A DNA stretch of 64,000 bases from CAWUEZ02 sp963921355. GTDB taxonomy: Bacteria > Pseudomonadota > Alphaproteobacteria > Thalassobaculales > Thalassobaculaceae. Location: assembly GCA_963921355.3 (NCBI GenBank), contig OZ001190.1:1488001-1552000 (forward strand). Direction: 5' to 3'. Below are positions 1-8,028 of the stretch, piece by piece. The translations under genes and the position numbers were made by a program. The notes beneath the pieces are model-generated. The model did no database searches. It was not told where the DNA came from and saw nothing but the letters and a program-made list of their open reading frames with translations. Each line of letters begins with the position of its first letter. The first letter of the stretch is position 1.

Positions 1-1
1 G

Positions 2-3000
2 CAGCCGCCGACCACCCAGGCTGGCTGGGCCGGTGTGGACGGCCAGAAGGCCCTGGACGAACCGCCCATGCCGGAGATCACGGGCAAGCGGCCGGGCAGC
101 GGCGTGATCGTGGAAGAACCGGATGGCCGGGTGTGGCTGATCGAGCCGACGAACCACTTCGGCGGGTATGAGCACACGTTCCCGAAGGGCGGGATCGAGG
201 CAGGACTCAGCCCGCAGGCGAACGCGATCAAGGAAACCTGGGAAGAGTCCGGACTGAAGGTCGAGATCACCGGGTACGTGGGCGATTTCGAGCGCACCAC
301 ATCCGTGGCCCGCTACTACACCGCGCGCCGCACGGGTGGCACGCCGAAGGATCACGGCGAAGAAAGCCAGTCCGTGAAGCTCGTGCCCCGCGGGGAACTG
401 GCCGACTTCGCCACGCACAACGCCGACGCGCCGATCATCGCCACGTACCTGGGCGTGGGCAAAGCCGCCATCAACCTGGCGCAGGTCGATGCCCGGGTGG
501 CGAAGGCGAAGGGTGGCAACTGGAAGAAGCAGCTGCGCGCGCCTTCCGGTAGCCCGATTGGTGGCCAGTGGGTGGCCTACGGTGCCGGGGCGCTGGGAGC
601 GGCCGTGGCCGCCATGGGCGAGCCCTTGAAGCTGCAGACGCTGCAGGGCGCGAACATGCAGCACCCTGACATCGTGAAGGGCAACAAGCTGGCGGCCTTG
701 TACGAGGAAAAGGCCAATGCCGGTGACTACCAGTTCTTCAAGGATCTGGAAGCATCGGGCGCGGCCCCGAAGGCCTCGAAGGGCACATACAGCAGCAAGA
801 CGCACGCGAACTATCAGGAGGCCAAGGCGTACGCCCAGGCCAAGCACCGGGCGGCCATGGGCGCTGCACCGACAGCCGGCGGCTCGATCAAGCCGGCCGG
901 CAAGCAGGCGGGCGAACCGGAGGTGGCGCTATCGTCGCTGAACAAGGTGGGCCCGAAGCCGGGCGGCACCGCGAAGGGCGGGCTGTACGAGGACGCGGAC
1001 GGCCAGAAGTGGCTGGTCAAATCGTACGACACGGCGGATCAGGCCCGGCAGGAAGTCCTGGCCGCGTCGCTCTACCAGGCGGCCGGCGCATCCACCCCGG
1101 AAATGAAGCTGATCGATACAGGCGACACGTTCGGCCCGAACGGCGTGGGCGTGATGTCGAAGTGGGAAGACGGCCTGGAGTTTCACGGTCCGTCCAGTTC
1201 CCAGTGGGCGAACGCGAAGCTGATGGCGCAACCGGATTTCGCGGCCGACGCCTGGCTGGCGAACTGGGATGTGACTGGACTCGGCCACGACAACATCGCG
1301 TTCAACACCGCCACCGGGAAGATGATGCGCGTCGATCCCGGCGGATCTCTCGAGTACCGGGCCATGGGCGGCAAGAAGGGCACCGCCTGGAACAAGCAGG
1401 CCAGCGAATGGGACACGCTGCGCGATCCCAAGGTGAACACCCAATCCGCCGCGATGTTCGGCGATATGACGGATGCTGGCCTGAAGAACAGCGCGATGAA
1501 GGTCGCTGCAGTGGATGACGCCACGATCAAGGCGATCACCGCCAAGCATCTGCCTGAAGGCCAGGCCTCGAAGATGGCCGACACCCTGATCGCGCGCCGG
1601 GATGCGATCGCCGCCAAGGCCGGGATCGACGTCGACCACGCCAAGGCGCCAGGCAAGCTGGATGACATCACCCTGGCCAGCCCGGCCGCCAAGGCCGCCA
1701 GCCCAGCAGCTGGTGGCGCGGGTGCGATCGACGCGATGAAGCCCATGGAGGCCGCCGACTTCCCGAAGTCGACCACGGCCGGCTTCTACGCGAACCAATC
1801 GGCCAAGCTGGTGGCGGCCGCGAAGGCCGGCGACATCGAGACCGTGCAGAAGCTGGCGGCCTACGAGCCGAAATCGATCAAGGCCCAGAAATCGACCAAC
1901 TACCAGGCGTTCAAGAACCAGGCCGATCAGGTGCTGGCGTCGATGGAAACGAAGGCTGCGGCCGTGCCGGCCAGCATGGGCCCGGGTGCCAAGCCGGCTT
2001 CCGGCCCGCAGGCCCCGGCGAAGATCGGGCCCGCACCGGGGAAGCTGGCGGTGAATCCGAAGAACAAGGACGCGGCACCGATCCAGAAGAAGTACGACCA
2101 GGTGCATGCCCTGGGCGAGGCCGGCGATGTGGATGGGCTGATGGCCCTGATTTACAGCACCGCCACCAGCGGCAAGGCGATGGCCAAGAAGGCCAACGAA
2201 TGGCTGGTGCACCACGGGTACGAGCCGAAGGCGTTCGCGGGCATGAACGTGAAGGCAGACCCGAACAAGGGGCTGCATACAGCGACGGTCGCGGTAGCGG
2301 GTGCCACACCCAAGCCGGCGGTTTCGCAGGCGCCGAAGATCAAGGCCGCCGCGGCCGCGCCGAAGCCGGCGTTCAAGCCCGATCGGATCAGCGAACCGGG
2401 CATGGATTTCGTGAACTGGAACGGGCCCGGCCAGGGCCTTTCCAGCGTGCCGGAAGTGAACGCTGCGAACGCCCAGGCGGTGGCGGCGATCCACGCCACG
2501 GCGAAGGGCGGGGATTTGAAGGCACTGGACAACCTGACGTTCCCCGAACTGGACAAGGCGACGAAGCAGCCGACCGGGAAGCAGCTGTCGATGGCCGATC
2601 ATCCATCGCAGCATGTGAAGGGCTACCTGGCGCAGGTTCGATCGGAGATCGATTACCAGCTGCACCCCCCGAAGACGGCGACGATCACCGAAGGCGGGGT
2701 GTGGGATGGCCTGAAGCACCAGGTGCCGACGTACTCGGGCAAGCTGGACGATGCGAGCCTGGCTGCGGCTGGGCTGGACAAGCTGGGGAAGTACGTGGTG
2801 GCCGGCGAACCGGGCGTGGTGCCGAAGCAGGCCCTGGCCGATCTGAAGCCGTTCAAGGCGAAACAGACAACCTACGCGGCGTCCAGCAAGAAGGCGTATG
2901 CGGCCATGCCCAAATCCGCCCAGAAGGCTATCGTTTCCTACACCGGCAACGGGTACCAGAACATCAATGGCGGGCTTTGGGAGGGGAACCCAAGCGGTGC

Positions 3001-3394
3001 AGCCCTGGCCGCCGGCAGTGCGATCAAGACGCACGGCGTGGCGTTGACGCCAGGCACCATGCTTTCCCGGAAGATCAACCTGGGTGAAGCCGATAAGGCG
3101 AAGCTGATGAAGGCCCAGGGGAAGGTTCTGCAGGAGCCGGCGATCAGCAGCACGTCGATCACGCCAGGCACGTGGAACGGGAACGTGCAGTACAAGATGA
3201 CGGTAGGCGAGGGCGTGAAGGGCCTATATGTTGGACCGGGCACGGGAATTTCGCAGCATGCGGGCGAGAACGAGGTTCTCCTTCCGCCAAACACCAAGAT
3301 GCTGGTTCAGAAAGTCACGCCAAAGGCGAAGATCGATGCGGATGGATTCGGCGGCAGCACGCTTGTTGAAGTGCTGATCCTGCCGAACGCATAG
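2..3394 (+). CDS. Nudix / kinase-like / ADP-ribosyltransferase phage protein (5' partial)
   Basis: The frame is open to the window edge, so the GTG at 35 is probably internal. Residue numbers count from that GTG. A Nudix-like domain (about 17-140) carries the box GGIEAG...KETWEESGL at 52-74, with Leu replacing the first Glu of the consensus. A kinase-like domain (about 300-540) has an ATP-site Lys329, Glu340, a WDVTGLGHDN loop at 411-420 and a metal-binding-type RVDPGG at 432-437. The C-terminus (about 945-1119) is an R-S-E ADP-ribosyltransferase: Arg1012 in LSRKI, STS at 1039-1041 and ExE at 1078-1080. Ala/Lys-rich linkers hold about four related helical units containing an AGD motif. It lies just before the protease and capsid genes, so a virion-associated or injected enzyme is likely (inference). 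Confidence 0.8.
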   Translation, partial: QPPTTQAGWAGVDGQKALDEPPMPEITGKRPGSGVIVEEPDGRVWLIEPTNHFGGYEHTFPKGGIEAGLSPQANAIKETWEESGLKVEITGYVGDFERTTSVARYYTARRTGGTPKDHGEESQSVKLVPRGELADFATHNADAPIIATYLGVGKAAINLAQVDARVAKAKGGNWKKQLRAPSGSPIGGQWVAYGAGALGAAVAAMGEPLKLQTLQGANMQHPDIVKGNKLAALYEEKANAGDYQFFKDLEASGAAPKASKGTYSSKTHANYQEAKAYAQAKHRAAMGAAPTAGGSIKPAGKQAGEPEVALSSLNKVGPKPGGTAKGGLYEDADGQKWLVKSYDTADQARQEVLAASLYQAAGASTPEMKLIDTGDTFGPNGVGVMSKWEDGLEFHGPSSSQWANAKLMAQPDFAADAWLANWDVTGLGHDNIAFNTATGKMMRVDPGGSLEYRAMGGKKGTAWNKQASEWDTLRDPKVNTQSAAMFGDMTDAGLKNSAMKVAAVDDATIKAITAKHLPEGQASKMADTLIARRDAIAAKAGIDVDHAKAPGKLDDITLASPAAKAASPAAGGAGAIDAMKPMEAADFPKSTTAGFYANQSAKLVAAAKAGDIETVQKLAAYEPKSIKAQKSTNYQAFKNQADQVLASMETKAAAVPASMGPGAKPASGPQAPAKIGPAPGKLAVNPKNKDAAPIQKKYDQVHALGEAGDVDGLMALIYSTATSGKAMAKKANEWLVHHGYEPKAFAGMNVKADPNKGLHTATVAVAGATPKPAVSQAPKIKAAAAAPKPAFKPDRISEPGMDFVNWNGPGQGLSSVPEVNAANAQAVAAIHATAKGGDLKALDNLTFPELDKATKQPTGKQLSMADHPSQHVKGYLAQVRSEIDYQLHPPKTATITEGGVWDGLKHQVPTYSGKLDDASLAAAGLDKLGKYVVAGEPGVVPKQALADLKPFKAKQTTYAASSKKAYAAMPKSAQKAIVSYTGNGYQNINGGLWEGNPSGAALAAGSAIKTHGVALTPGTMLSRKINLGEADKAKLMKAQGKVLQEPAISSTSITPGTWNGNVQYKMTVGEGVKGLYVGPGTGISQHAGENEVLLPPNTKMLVQKVTPKAKIDADGFGGSTLVEVLILPNA

Positions 3395-3404
3395 GAAGGT
3401 GGCC

Positions 3405-3941
3405 ATGGAACGGGATCTGGATAGCGAAAAGCCGCGTTCATCCGGCTGGCACATCGCGCTTGATCGCCAGGATGTGGACCCCGACGAGGCGGCCTACCTG
3501 GGCGACCCGGAGACGATCACCAGCCTGCTGGCATCGTTCAATTCGGATGTGATCGAGCGCCAGAAGCAGGTTCAGGCCGGCAGCATGCAGTTTGATGCGG
3601 CGATGGGCATGGATAAGGAAGCCTGCTACCGCATGGCCGACATCCTGCTGGGCAAGGTGCGGGGCTTCACGCCGATCGGGGCCTGGAACGTGGATGGCGA
3701 GATCGCCACCCATGCTGCCGCCATGCTGGGCCTTCAGCAGGGCCCAGATCCGCGGGAAACGATCGCTGCCGCCTGGGGCATGCACCTGTACCTCGTCTAC
3801 GGTGCCGCCGAGCAGGCAGCTGATGGGGCGCCGGATGAAGCGTGGCAGGCCAGCATCAACAGCGCGAACAATCTGATGCGTGCCGTTTGCCTGGGCCTGA
3901 ACCGGCCGGATGCCGAGGATCTAGCAGACGACGAAGGATGA
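3405..3941 (+). CDS. Hypothetical phage protein
   Basis: A 178-residue acidic soluble protein with no motif I recognise. I chose the ATG at 3405, not the GTG at 3399, because AGGAAGG lies at a normal distance upstream. It starts 11 bases after the multidomain ADP-ribosyltransferase gene and is probably co-transcribed with it, so a role as partner, chaperone or regulator of that protein is possible but not shown. The middle (DKEACYRMADILLGKV, GEIATHAAAMLGL) looks helical. It ends just before a terminator and the tRNA segment. Confidence 0.6.
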   Translation: MERDLDSEKPRSSGWHIALDRQDVDPDEAAYLGDPETITSLLASFNSDVIERQKQVQAGSMQFDAAMGMDKEACYRMADILLGKVRGFTPIGAWNVDGEIATHAAAMLGLQQGPDPRETIAAAWGMHLYLVYGAAEQAADGAPDEAWQASINSANNLMRAVCLGLNRPDAEDLADDEG

Positions 3942-3994
3942 TGTAGGAAATATCCTTGACCTGCAGCAGCGAATCGGTATCCTTCAGGCAATCC

Positions 3995-4023
3995 AAGCCC
4001 GTGCGTCCGCGAACGGGCTTTTT
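3995..4023 (+). terminator. Rho-independent terminator
   Basis: AAGCCCGT (3995-4002) pairs with ACGGGCTT (4013-4020) around a 10-base loop and runs into five T residues. It ends the transcript of the 3405-3941 gene and sits four bases before the tRNA-Met. Confidence 0.75.
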
Positions 4024-4027
4024 CGTT

Positions 4028-4104
4028 GGCGGGGTGGCGCAGTCCGGTAGCGCGCTTGGCTCATAACCAAGAGGCCGGTGGTTCGAATCCACCCCCCGCA
4101 ACCA
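4028..4104 (+). tRNA. tRNA-Met(CAT), initiator-like
   Basis: A full cloverleaf of 77 nt with an encoded CCA end. The acceptor is GGCGGGG/CCCCGCA with a G1xA72 mismatch, where bacterial initiator tRNAs also lack a 1:72 pair. The D arm GCGC...GCGC resembles initiator tRNA, the anticodon loop is CTCATAA, and the T arm is GGTGG-TTCGAAT-CCACC. The anticodon stem is CTTGG/CCAAG, so it lacks the three consecutive G-C pairs of a canonical initiator. It could therefore act as an initiator variant, an elongator, or a lysidine-modified Ile tRNA; sequence alone does not decide. Confidence 0.88.
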
Positions 4105-4178
4105 TCCTTCGGCAGTTCGCGGCCCCGATCTACAGGGGCTGGATTGACACGGCAGAGATATACGACCATTTTAATTAA

Positions 4179-4304
4179 ATGGAAGTTGTTCTGATTGCCT
4201 CAGAGATATTGGCAAACGTGACAGCTGCTGCCACAGGCGTGGCCGCGATCCTCTCAGCTGCAGCCGCAGCATTTAAAAAAGATCTCGAAATGGTTAATTT
4301 TTGA
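4179..4304 (+). CDS. Possible 41-residue hydrophobic peptide between the tRNAs
   Basis: A short frame of 41 residues with a hydrophobic Ala/Val/Ile core (residues 5-32) and a charged tail, FKKDLEMVNF. It could be a single membrane helix. There is no clear Shine-Dalgarno sequence. A consensus -35 hexamer TTGACA is at 4144-4149, but I see no -10 at good spacing. The DNA here is more AT-rich than its neighbours. It could equally be untranslated spacer. Confidence 0.25.
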   Translation: MEVVLIASEILANVTAAATGVAAILSAAAAAFKKDLEMVNF

Positions 4305-4344
4305 GTGATTTCCGTACGTTGACCTAGCCGCCGTTCGCGGCCTT

Positions 4345-4432
4345 GGCCCGATGGCGGAATAGGCAGACGCGGCGGGTTCAAAACCCGCTCCCCGTGTAGG
4401 GAGTCCCGGTTCGATCCCGGGTCGGGCTACCA
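4345..4432 (+). tRNA. tRNA-Leu(CAA)
   Basis: An 88-nt cloverleaf with encoded CCA. Acceptor GGCCCGA pairs with TCGGGCT, with a G-U pair at 1:72. The anticodon loop TTCAAAA gives CAA, reading TTG. The long variable arm (CTCCCCGTGTAGGGAG) is typical of leucine tRNAs, and the T arm is CCCGG-TTCGATC-CCGGG. With the tRNA-Met it forms a small phage tRNA cluster. Confidence 0.93.
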
Positions 4433-4469
4433 CCATCAACATCCCAGATCCCGCGGTTCATAGAGCCGA

Positions 4470-4502
4470 AACAGGCAGGCGCCCCCCATCCGCCTGCCGT
4501 TT
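4470..4502 (+). terminator. Strong hairpin after tRNA-Leu
   Basis: GGCAGGCG (4474-4481) pairs with CGCCTGCC (4491-4498), extended by AAAC/GTTT around a one-base bulge. There is no long T run, so it is either a weak terminator or the 3' processing border of the tRNA transcript. Confidence 0.45.
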
Positions 4503-4547
4503 GGCGTTGGATCGCGGGGTGCCCTTCAAGCGCAGTGGAGCTAGGCG

Positions 4548-4973
4548 ATGCCCGAGCAATCGGCCGCGCACGTGCACGGCACGATCCTGAAGGCGGACGA
4601 CGATCAGCACCTGGTGTGGGGCTGGGCGTCCGTGATCGAGGAAAACGGCCAGGCCGTGGTCGATAGCCAGGGCGACGTGATCGGCGTCCAGGATCTGATG
4701 GATGCCGCCCACGGCTTCATGATCGACACCCGCAAGGGCGGGATCATGCACGCCACCCGCGATGGCAGCGCGATCAAGATCGGCGAAGTCGTCGAAAGCA
4801 TGGTCCTCACCAAGGATCGCCAGGAAGCCCTGGGCATCGATCTGGGGAAGGTCGGTTGGCTGATCACCATGAAGGTCCACGACGACGCCGTTTGGAAGGC
4901 GATCAAGGGCGGCGAACTGCGCGCGTTCTCGATCGGCGGCCGCGGCGTGCGCGTGCCGATGCAGGAGGGCTGA
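4548..4973 (+). CDS. XkdF-like phage prohead protease
   Basis: A 141-residue protein resembling phage XkdF-type putative serine proteases: a WGWASVIEENG start, the core VDSQGDVI, a helical stretch, then ESMVLTKDRQEALGIDLGKVGW and GGELRAFSIGGRG (residues about 123-136). Members of this group are encoded just before the scaffold and major capsid genes, as here, and are thought to mature the procapsid. The product is short and appears complete. The gene overlaps nothing and precedes the scaffold by four bases, so the pair is probably translated together. Confidence 0.72.
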   Translation: MPEQSAAHVHGTILKADDDQHLVWGWASVIEENGQAVVDSQGDVIGVQDLMDAAHGFMIDTRKGGIMHATRDGSAIKIGEVVESMVLTKDRQEALGIDLGKVGWLITMKVHDDAVWKAIKGGELRAFSIGGRGVRVPMQEG

Positions 4974-4977
4974 TCGC

Positions 4978-5778
4978 ATGCCCCGCCAACGCCTCACGAA
5001 GCTGCGCTTGGACGAAGTGTCCCTCGTAGACGTTCCGGCCAACGCACAGGCCGAAATCCTGATCGCCAAGCGCCGCGACGGCAACGGCGGTCATTCCCCC
5101 AACTCCAACACGGAGGAACACGGCATGACCGTTGAGGAACTGTCGAAGAAGCTCGAAGAAATGGAAGCCCAGGTCGCCGATCTGACCAAGCGGGCTGACA
5201 AGGCCGAGGCCGACAAGAAGAAGGCCGAGGATGATCTGGCCGCCATGCAGAAGCGGGCGGAAGACGCCGAAGCCGAGGTCGCCAAGGCGAAGGCCGGCGA
5301 TGGCGATGGTGACGGTGGCGACGACCACATCCTGAAGGGCCTGGACCCGGCGGTTCGCAAGTACATCGAAGACCTGCGGGCGGATGGCGACGAGAGCCGC
5401 GAGGCGATCGCCAAGATGGCGGACGAGAAGCTCACGGACGAGTACGTGGCCAAGGCCGGCGCCTTCACGAACCTGCCGGGCATTGTGGCGAAGGACTTCG
5501 GCCCGGTGCTGAAGCGCGTCCTGTTTACCGCCGATGAGGCCGATCGCAACGCGATCCTGGACGTGCTGGCCAAGGCGGATGCGGCGATCGAGAAGGCGCT
5601 GACAACCCCGTTGGGCCAGACCGATCCGGTTGAGAAATCCGATGCGGAATCGCAGCTGGAGACGAAGGCGCACGAGATCGCGAAGCGCGATGGAGTGACG
5701 TTCGCCAAAGCCTACCAGCAGGCAATGCACGACAACCCCGAGCTTTACCAGGAGTACCTCAACTCCAAGAAATCCTGA
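4978..5778 (+). CDS. Putative capsid scaffolding protein
   Basis: A 266-residue protein. The N-terminus (RLTKLRLDEVSLVDVPAN) resembles the conserved C-terminal part of prohead proteases, and a long coiled coil follows (about 50-105, rich in EEL, KAEAD and EAEVAKAK). A GDGDGDGGDD linker leads to a helical C-terminal half. Position between protease and capsid genes, charge and coiled coil all fit an internal scaffold, or an HK97-like delta-domain supplied as a separate protein. The assignment is by architecture and context, not a catalytic motif. Confidence 0.65.
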   Translation: MPRQRLTKLRLDEVSLVDVPANAQAEILIAKRRDGNGGHSPNSNTEEHGMTVEELSKKLEEMEAQVADLTKRADKAEADKKKAEDDLAAMQKRAEDAEAEVAKAKAGDGDGDGGDDHILKGLDPAVRKYIEDLRADGDESREAIAKMADEKLTDEYVAKAGAFTNLPGIVAKDFGPVLKRVLFTADEADRNAILDVLAKADAAIEKALTTPLGQTDPVEKSDAESQLETKAHEIAKRDGVTFAKAYQQAMHDNPELYQEYLNSKKS

Positions 5779-5856
5779 TCGGCGGCGCCGATCCTGTAGC
5801 CGGTGCAGATGAGCCGGTAACGGCCCGAACGTGCCAGTGAAAGGAAGGAGCACGGA

Positions 5857-6291
5857 ATGGCTACCTATCAGGCCAAATCCTGCATTTCGCTGAACGCCGC
5901 CGCGGATCTGAGCGCAGGCCAGTTCCACGCGGTTCGGCTTTCGGCGGCGAAGACCGTTGCCCTGGGCAGCACTGCGGGTGAACCGATCATCGGCATCCTG
6001 CAGAACAAGCCGGCAGCCGCCGGCCAGGCCGCCACGGTGGCCTTTGCCGGCACCACCAAGGCGGTGGCCGGTGCTGCTGTCAGCGCCGGTGCGCAGCTGA
6101 AGGTGAACGCCAGCGGCCGGCTGGTCGCGGCAGCGGCCGGCACCACGAACATATCCGACGCGGGGACCGCGAGTGACCCGCTGATCGGATCGAACGTCGT
6201 GGGCATCGCGCTCGAAGCCGCTTCTGGCAATGGCGTGGTGTTCGAAGTGCTGCTGACGCACAGCGGCGCGGTACCGACCACGGCGGCCTGA
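5857..6291 (+). CDS. DUF2190-like capsid decoration protein
   Basis: A 144-residue, Ala/Gly/Val-rich beta protein. Repeated small strands around GEPIIGILQNKPAAAGQ and GAQLKVNASGRLVAAA are typical of DUF2190/gpD-like head proteins that coat the capsid. It lies directly upstream of the major capsid gene, the usual place for a decoration protein. A good Shine-Dalgarno sequence (AAGGAAGGAG) precedes ATG 5857. No catalytic residues are expected. Confidence 0.68.
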   Translation: MATYQAKSCISLNAAADLSAGQFHAVRLSAAKTVALGSTAGEPIIGILQNKPAAAGQAATVAFAGTTKAVAGAAVSAGAQLKVNASGRLVAAAAGTTNISDAGTASDPLIGSNVVGIALEAASGNGVVFEVLLTHSGAVPTTAA

Positions 6292-6367
6292 TAGGCCGGC
6301 GCGAACACGGCAGCCAGCAGGCGGCCTGATCCCCCAAAACCAAATCGTTTGAAAGGAGGCCAGCGCC

Positions 6368-7357
6368 ATGCCGCAGCCGACCCCCAGCGACGTTCATGTG
6401 AACACGCCGCTGACGAACATTTCGATCGCGTACGTGCAGGACGCTTCGATGTTCATCGCCCGGCGGGTTTTCCCGGCCATTCCGGTCCAGAAACAGTCGG
6501 ATCTCTACTTCACCCACGATCGCAGCCACTTCATGCGCGATCAGATGGAGAAACGGGCCCCGGGCACCGGGTCGGCGGGCACCGGCCATGGCGTCGGCAC
6601 CGACTCCTACCGCTGCGACGTGTGGGCGCTTCACGAGGATGTGGACGATCAGACCCGGGCCAACGCGGACACCCCGCTGGCGCCCGACGAAGATGCCACC
6701 ACCCTGCTTTCCGAAGCCCGCATGCTTCGGATGGAGAACGAGTTCGTCACCAACTACATGACCACCGCGAAGTGGGGCAAGGACATCACCGGGGTTTCCG
6801 GTACGCCCAGCACCGATGAGGTCAAGCAGTGGAACGACGCTACCTCCACGCCGATCGAGGACATCCGCCAGTACAAGACGTACGTTCAGCGGCTGACCGG
6901 CCGGCGCCCGAATGTTCTGGTGCTGGGCCAGGAAGCCTACGATGCCCTGGCGGATCATCCGGACATCATCGATCGGATCAAGTACAGCGGCGGGATCGGC
7001 AACGATACCCCGGCTGAAGTGACGCCGCGGCTGCTTGCCCAGGTGTTCGAGCTTGAAGAAGTGCTGGTGGCCGGCGGCGTGCAGAACACGGCGGCGGAAG
7101 GTGCCACGGCGGCCTACGATTTCATCGTGGGCAAGAAGGCGCTGTTTTGCTTCCGCCAGCGTTCCCCGGGCCTGCGGAAGCCGAGCGCCGGCTACATCTT
7201 CGAGTGGAACGGCTACCTGGGTTCCGTTCAGGGCCAGCGGATCCTCCGGTTCCGAATGGATCACCTGAAAAGCGATCGGGTCGAGATCGAAGCAGCGTTC
7301 GACATGAAGCTGGTGGCGGCCGATCTGGGCGTTTACTTCGACTCGATCGTCGCCTGA
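6368..7357 (+). CDS. Major capsid protein
   Basis: A 329-residue protein that forms the head shell. It has the profile of HK97-fold or related coat proteins of Caudovirales: an N-terminal arm (NTPLTNISIAYVQ), the early motif ARRVFPAIPVQKQSDLY, a central VLVLGQEAYDAL with a following helix, and a C-terminal beta-rich RSPGLRKPSAGYIFEW region. A strong AAAGGAGG site precedes ATG 6368, fitting high expression, and a strong terminator follows. The flanking decoration and scaffold genes support the call. Confidence 0.82.
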   Translation: MPQPTPSDVHVNTPLTNISIAYVQDASMFIARRVFPAIPVQKQSDLYFTHDRSHFMRDQMEKRAPGTGSAGTGHGVGTDSYRCDVWALHEDVDDQTRANADTPLAPDEDATTLLSEARMLRMENEFVTNYMTTAKWGKDITGVSGTPSTDEVKQWNDATSTPIEDIRQYKTYVQRLTGRRPNVLVLGQEAYDALADHPDIIDRIKYSGGIGNDTPAEVTPRLLAQVFELEEVLVAGGVQNTAAEGATAAYDFIVGKKALFCFRQRSPGLRKPSAGYIFEWNGYLGSVQGQRILRFRMDHLKSDRVEIEAAFDMKLVAADLGVYFDSIVA

Positions 7358-7388
7358 TCGGCGGGCTGATCGCACAGCAAATCAACGG

Positions 7389-7419
7389 GGCGGGCATCCT
7401 TCGGGGTGCCCGCCTTTTT
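7389..7419 (+). terminator. Rho-independent terminator after capsid gene
   Basis: GGCGGGCATCC (7389-7399) pairs with GGGTGCCCGCC (7404-7414) with one G-T pair, a TTCG-containing loop and a TTTTT tail. It would separate the very high capsid transcript from the neck and tail genes. Confidence 0.85.
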
Positions 7420-7465
7420 CTGCACCTGACCGCAGATTCCTGATCGCACCCGCACGGAGGGCCCG

Positions 7466-8020
7466 ATGGCTTACCCCACCCCGATCAGCGCGCACCGCGT
7501 CGATTTCGAAGGCGCGAAGTTTGTCGCCAACAAGCCCCTGACGCTGAATGGCAAGCAGTACCAGCCGGGCGATCCGATCCCGGATGGGGTGATCCCGCCT
7601 CGTCGTGCGCGGCAGATGTTCGAGCAGCGCAAGATCACCGTTCAGCTGCCGAAGCCGGATGCGCCGGCCGAAAAGGCCCCGGCGAAGAAGGCGGCAGCCA
7701 AGAAGCCGGCGGCACCGAAGAAGGCACCTGCGGCGAAGAAGCCGGCAGCTGCCAAGAAAGCTGGCGGCCGGAAGAAGAAGGCCCCGGAATCGGCCGAGAC
7801 CGCCCCCAGCAGCGCGGAGAAGGCACCGGCGGCTACGGAGGCCCCCGACACCCCGGCGGAGGCCCCCAGCGGCGCTGAGAACCCGGTGGGCGGCTACACG
7901 GTCGAGAACGGCTTCAAGGCCGTGCACCGCCACTTCGGCAACTGGGATGTGATCGGCCCGGATGGCCAAAAGGTCAGCGGCCCGCACAAGCGCGATCAGA
8001 TCGAACACCTGATCGTCTAA
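7466..8020 (+). CDS. Hypothetical head protein with histone H1-like Lys/Ala/Pro tract
   Basis: A 184-residue protein in three parts. Residues 1-60 are a small domain (VANKPLTLNGKQYQPGDPI) resembling a short beta domain of phage neck proteins. Residues about 62-110 are a low-complexity basic tract built from AKK, KKPAA and KKAP units, like bacterial histone H1-like tails; an acidic Ala/Pro/Glu stretch follows. The C-terminus (NWDVIGPDGQKVSGPHKRDQ) is a small conserved-looking module. The basic tract suggests DNA contact at the head or neck, which is inference. It is the first gene after the capsid terminator. Confidence 0.6.
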   Translation: MAYPTPISAHRVDFEGAKFVANKPLTLNGKQYQPGDPIPDGVIPPRRARQMFEQRKITVQLPKPDAPAEKAPAKKAAAKKPAAPKKAPAAKKPAAAKKAGGRKKKAPESAETAPSSAEKAPAATEAPDTPAEAPSGAENPVGGYTVENGFKAVHRHFGNWDVIGPDGQKVSGPHKRDQIEHLIV

Positions 8021-8028
8021 GGCCGGCC

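Noticed and set aside
929..3034. 701-codon minus-strand open frame
   Set aside because: It lies opposite the multidomain protein, is very Arg/Leu/His-rich and has no ribosome site. High GC and third-position G/C create long shadow frames here; no domain is recognisable.
3935..3950. Degenerate TCCTAC...TCCTTC pair resembling the early operator
   Set aside because: It has only one good half-site, lies at the end of a gene and no leftward gene starts below it.
3954..3981. Possible promoter TTGACC-N16-TATCCT before the tRNAs
   Set aside because: The predicted start would fall directly on the terminator at 3995-4023, so it could hardly drive the tRNA genes.
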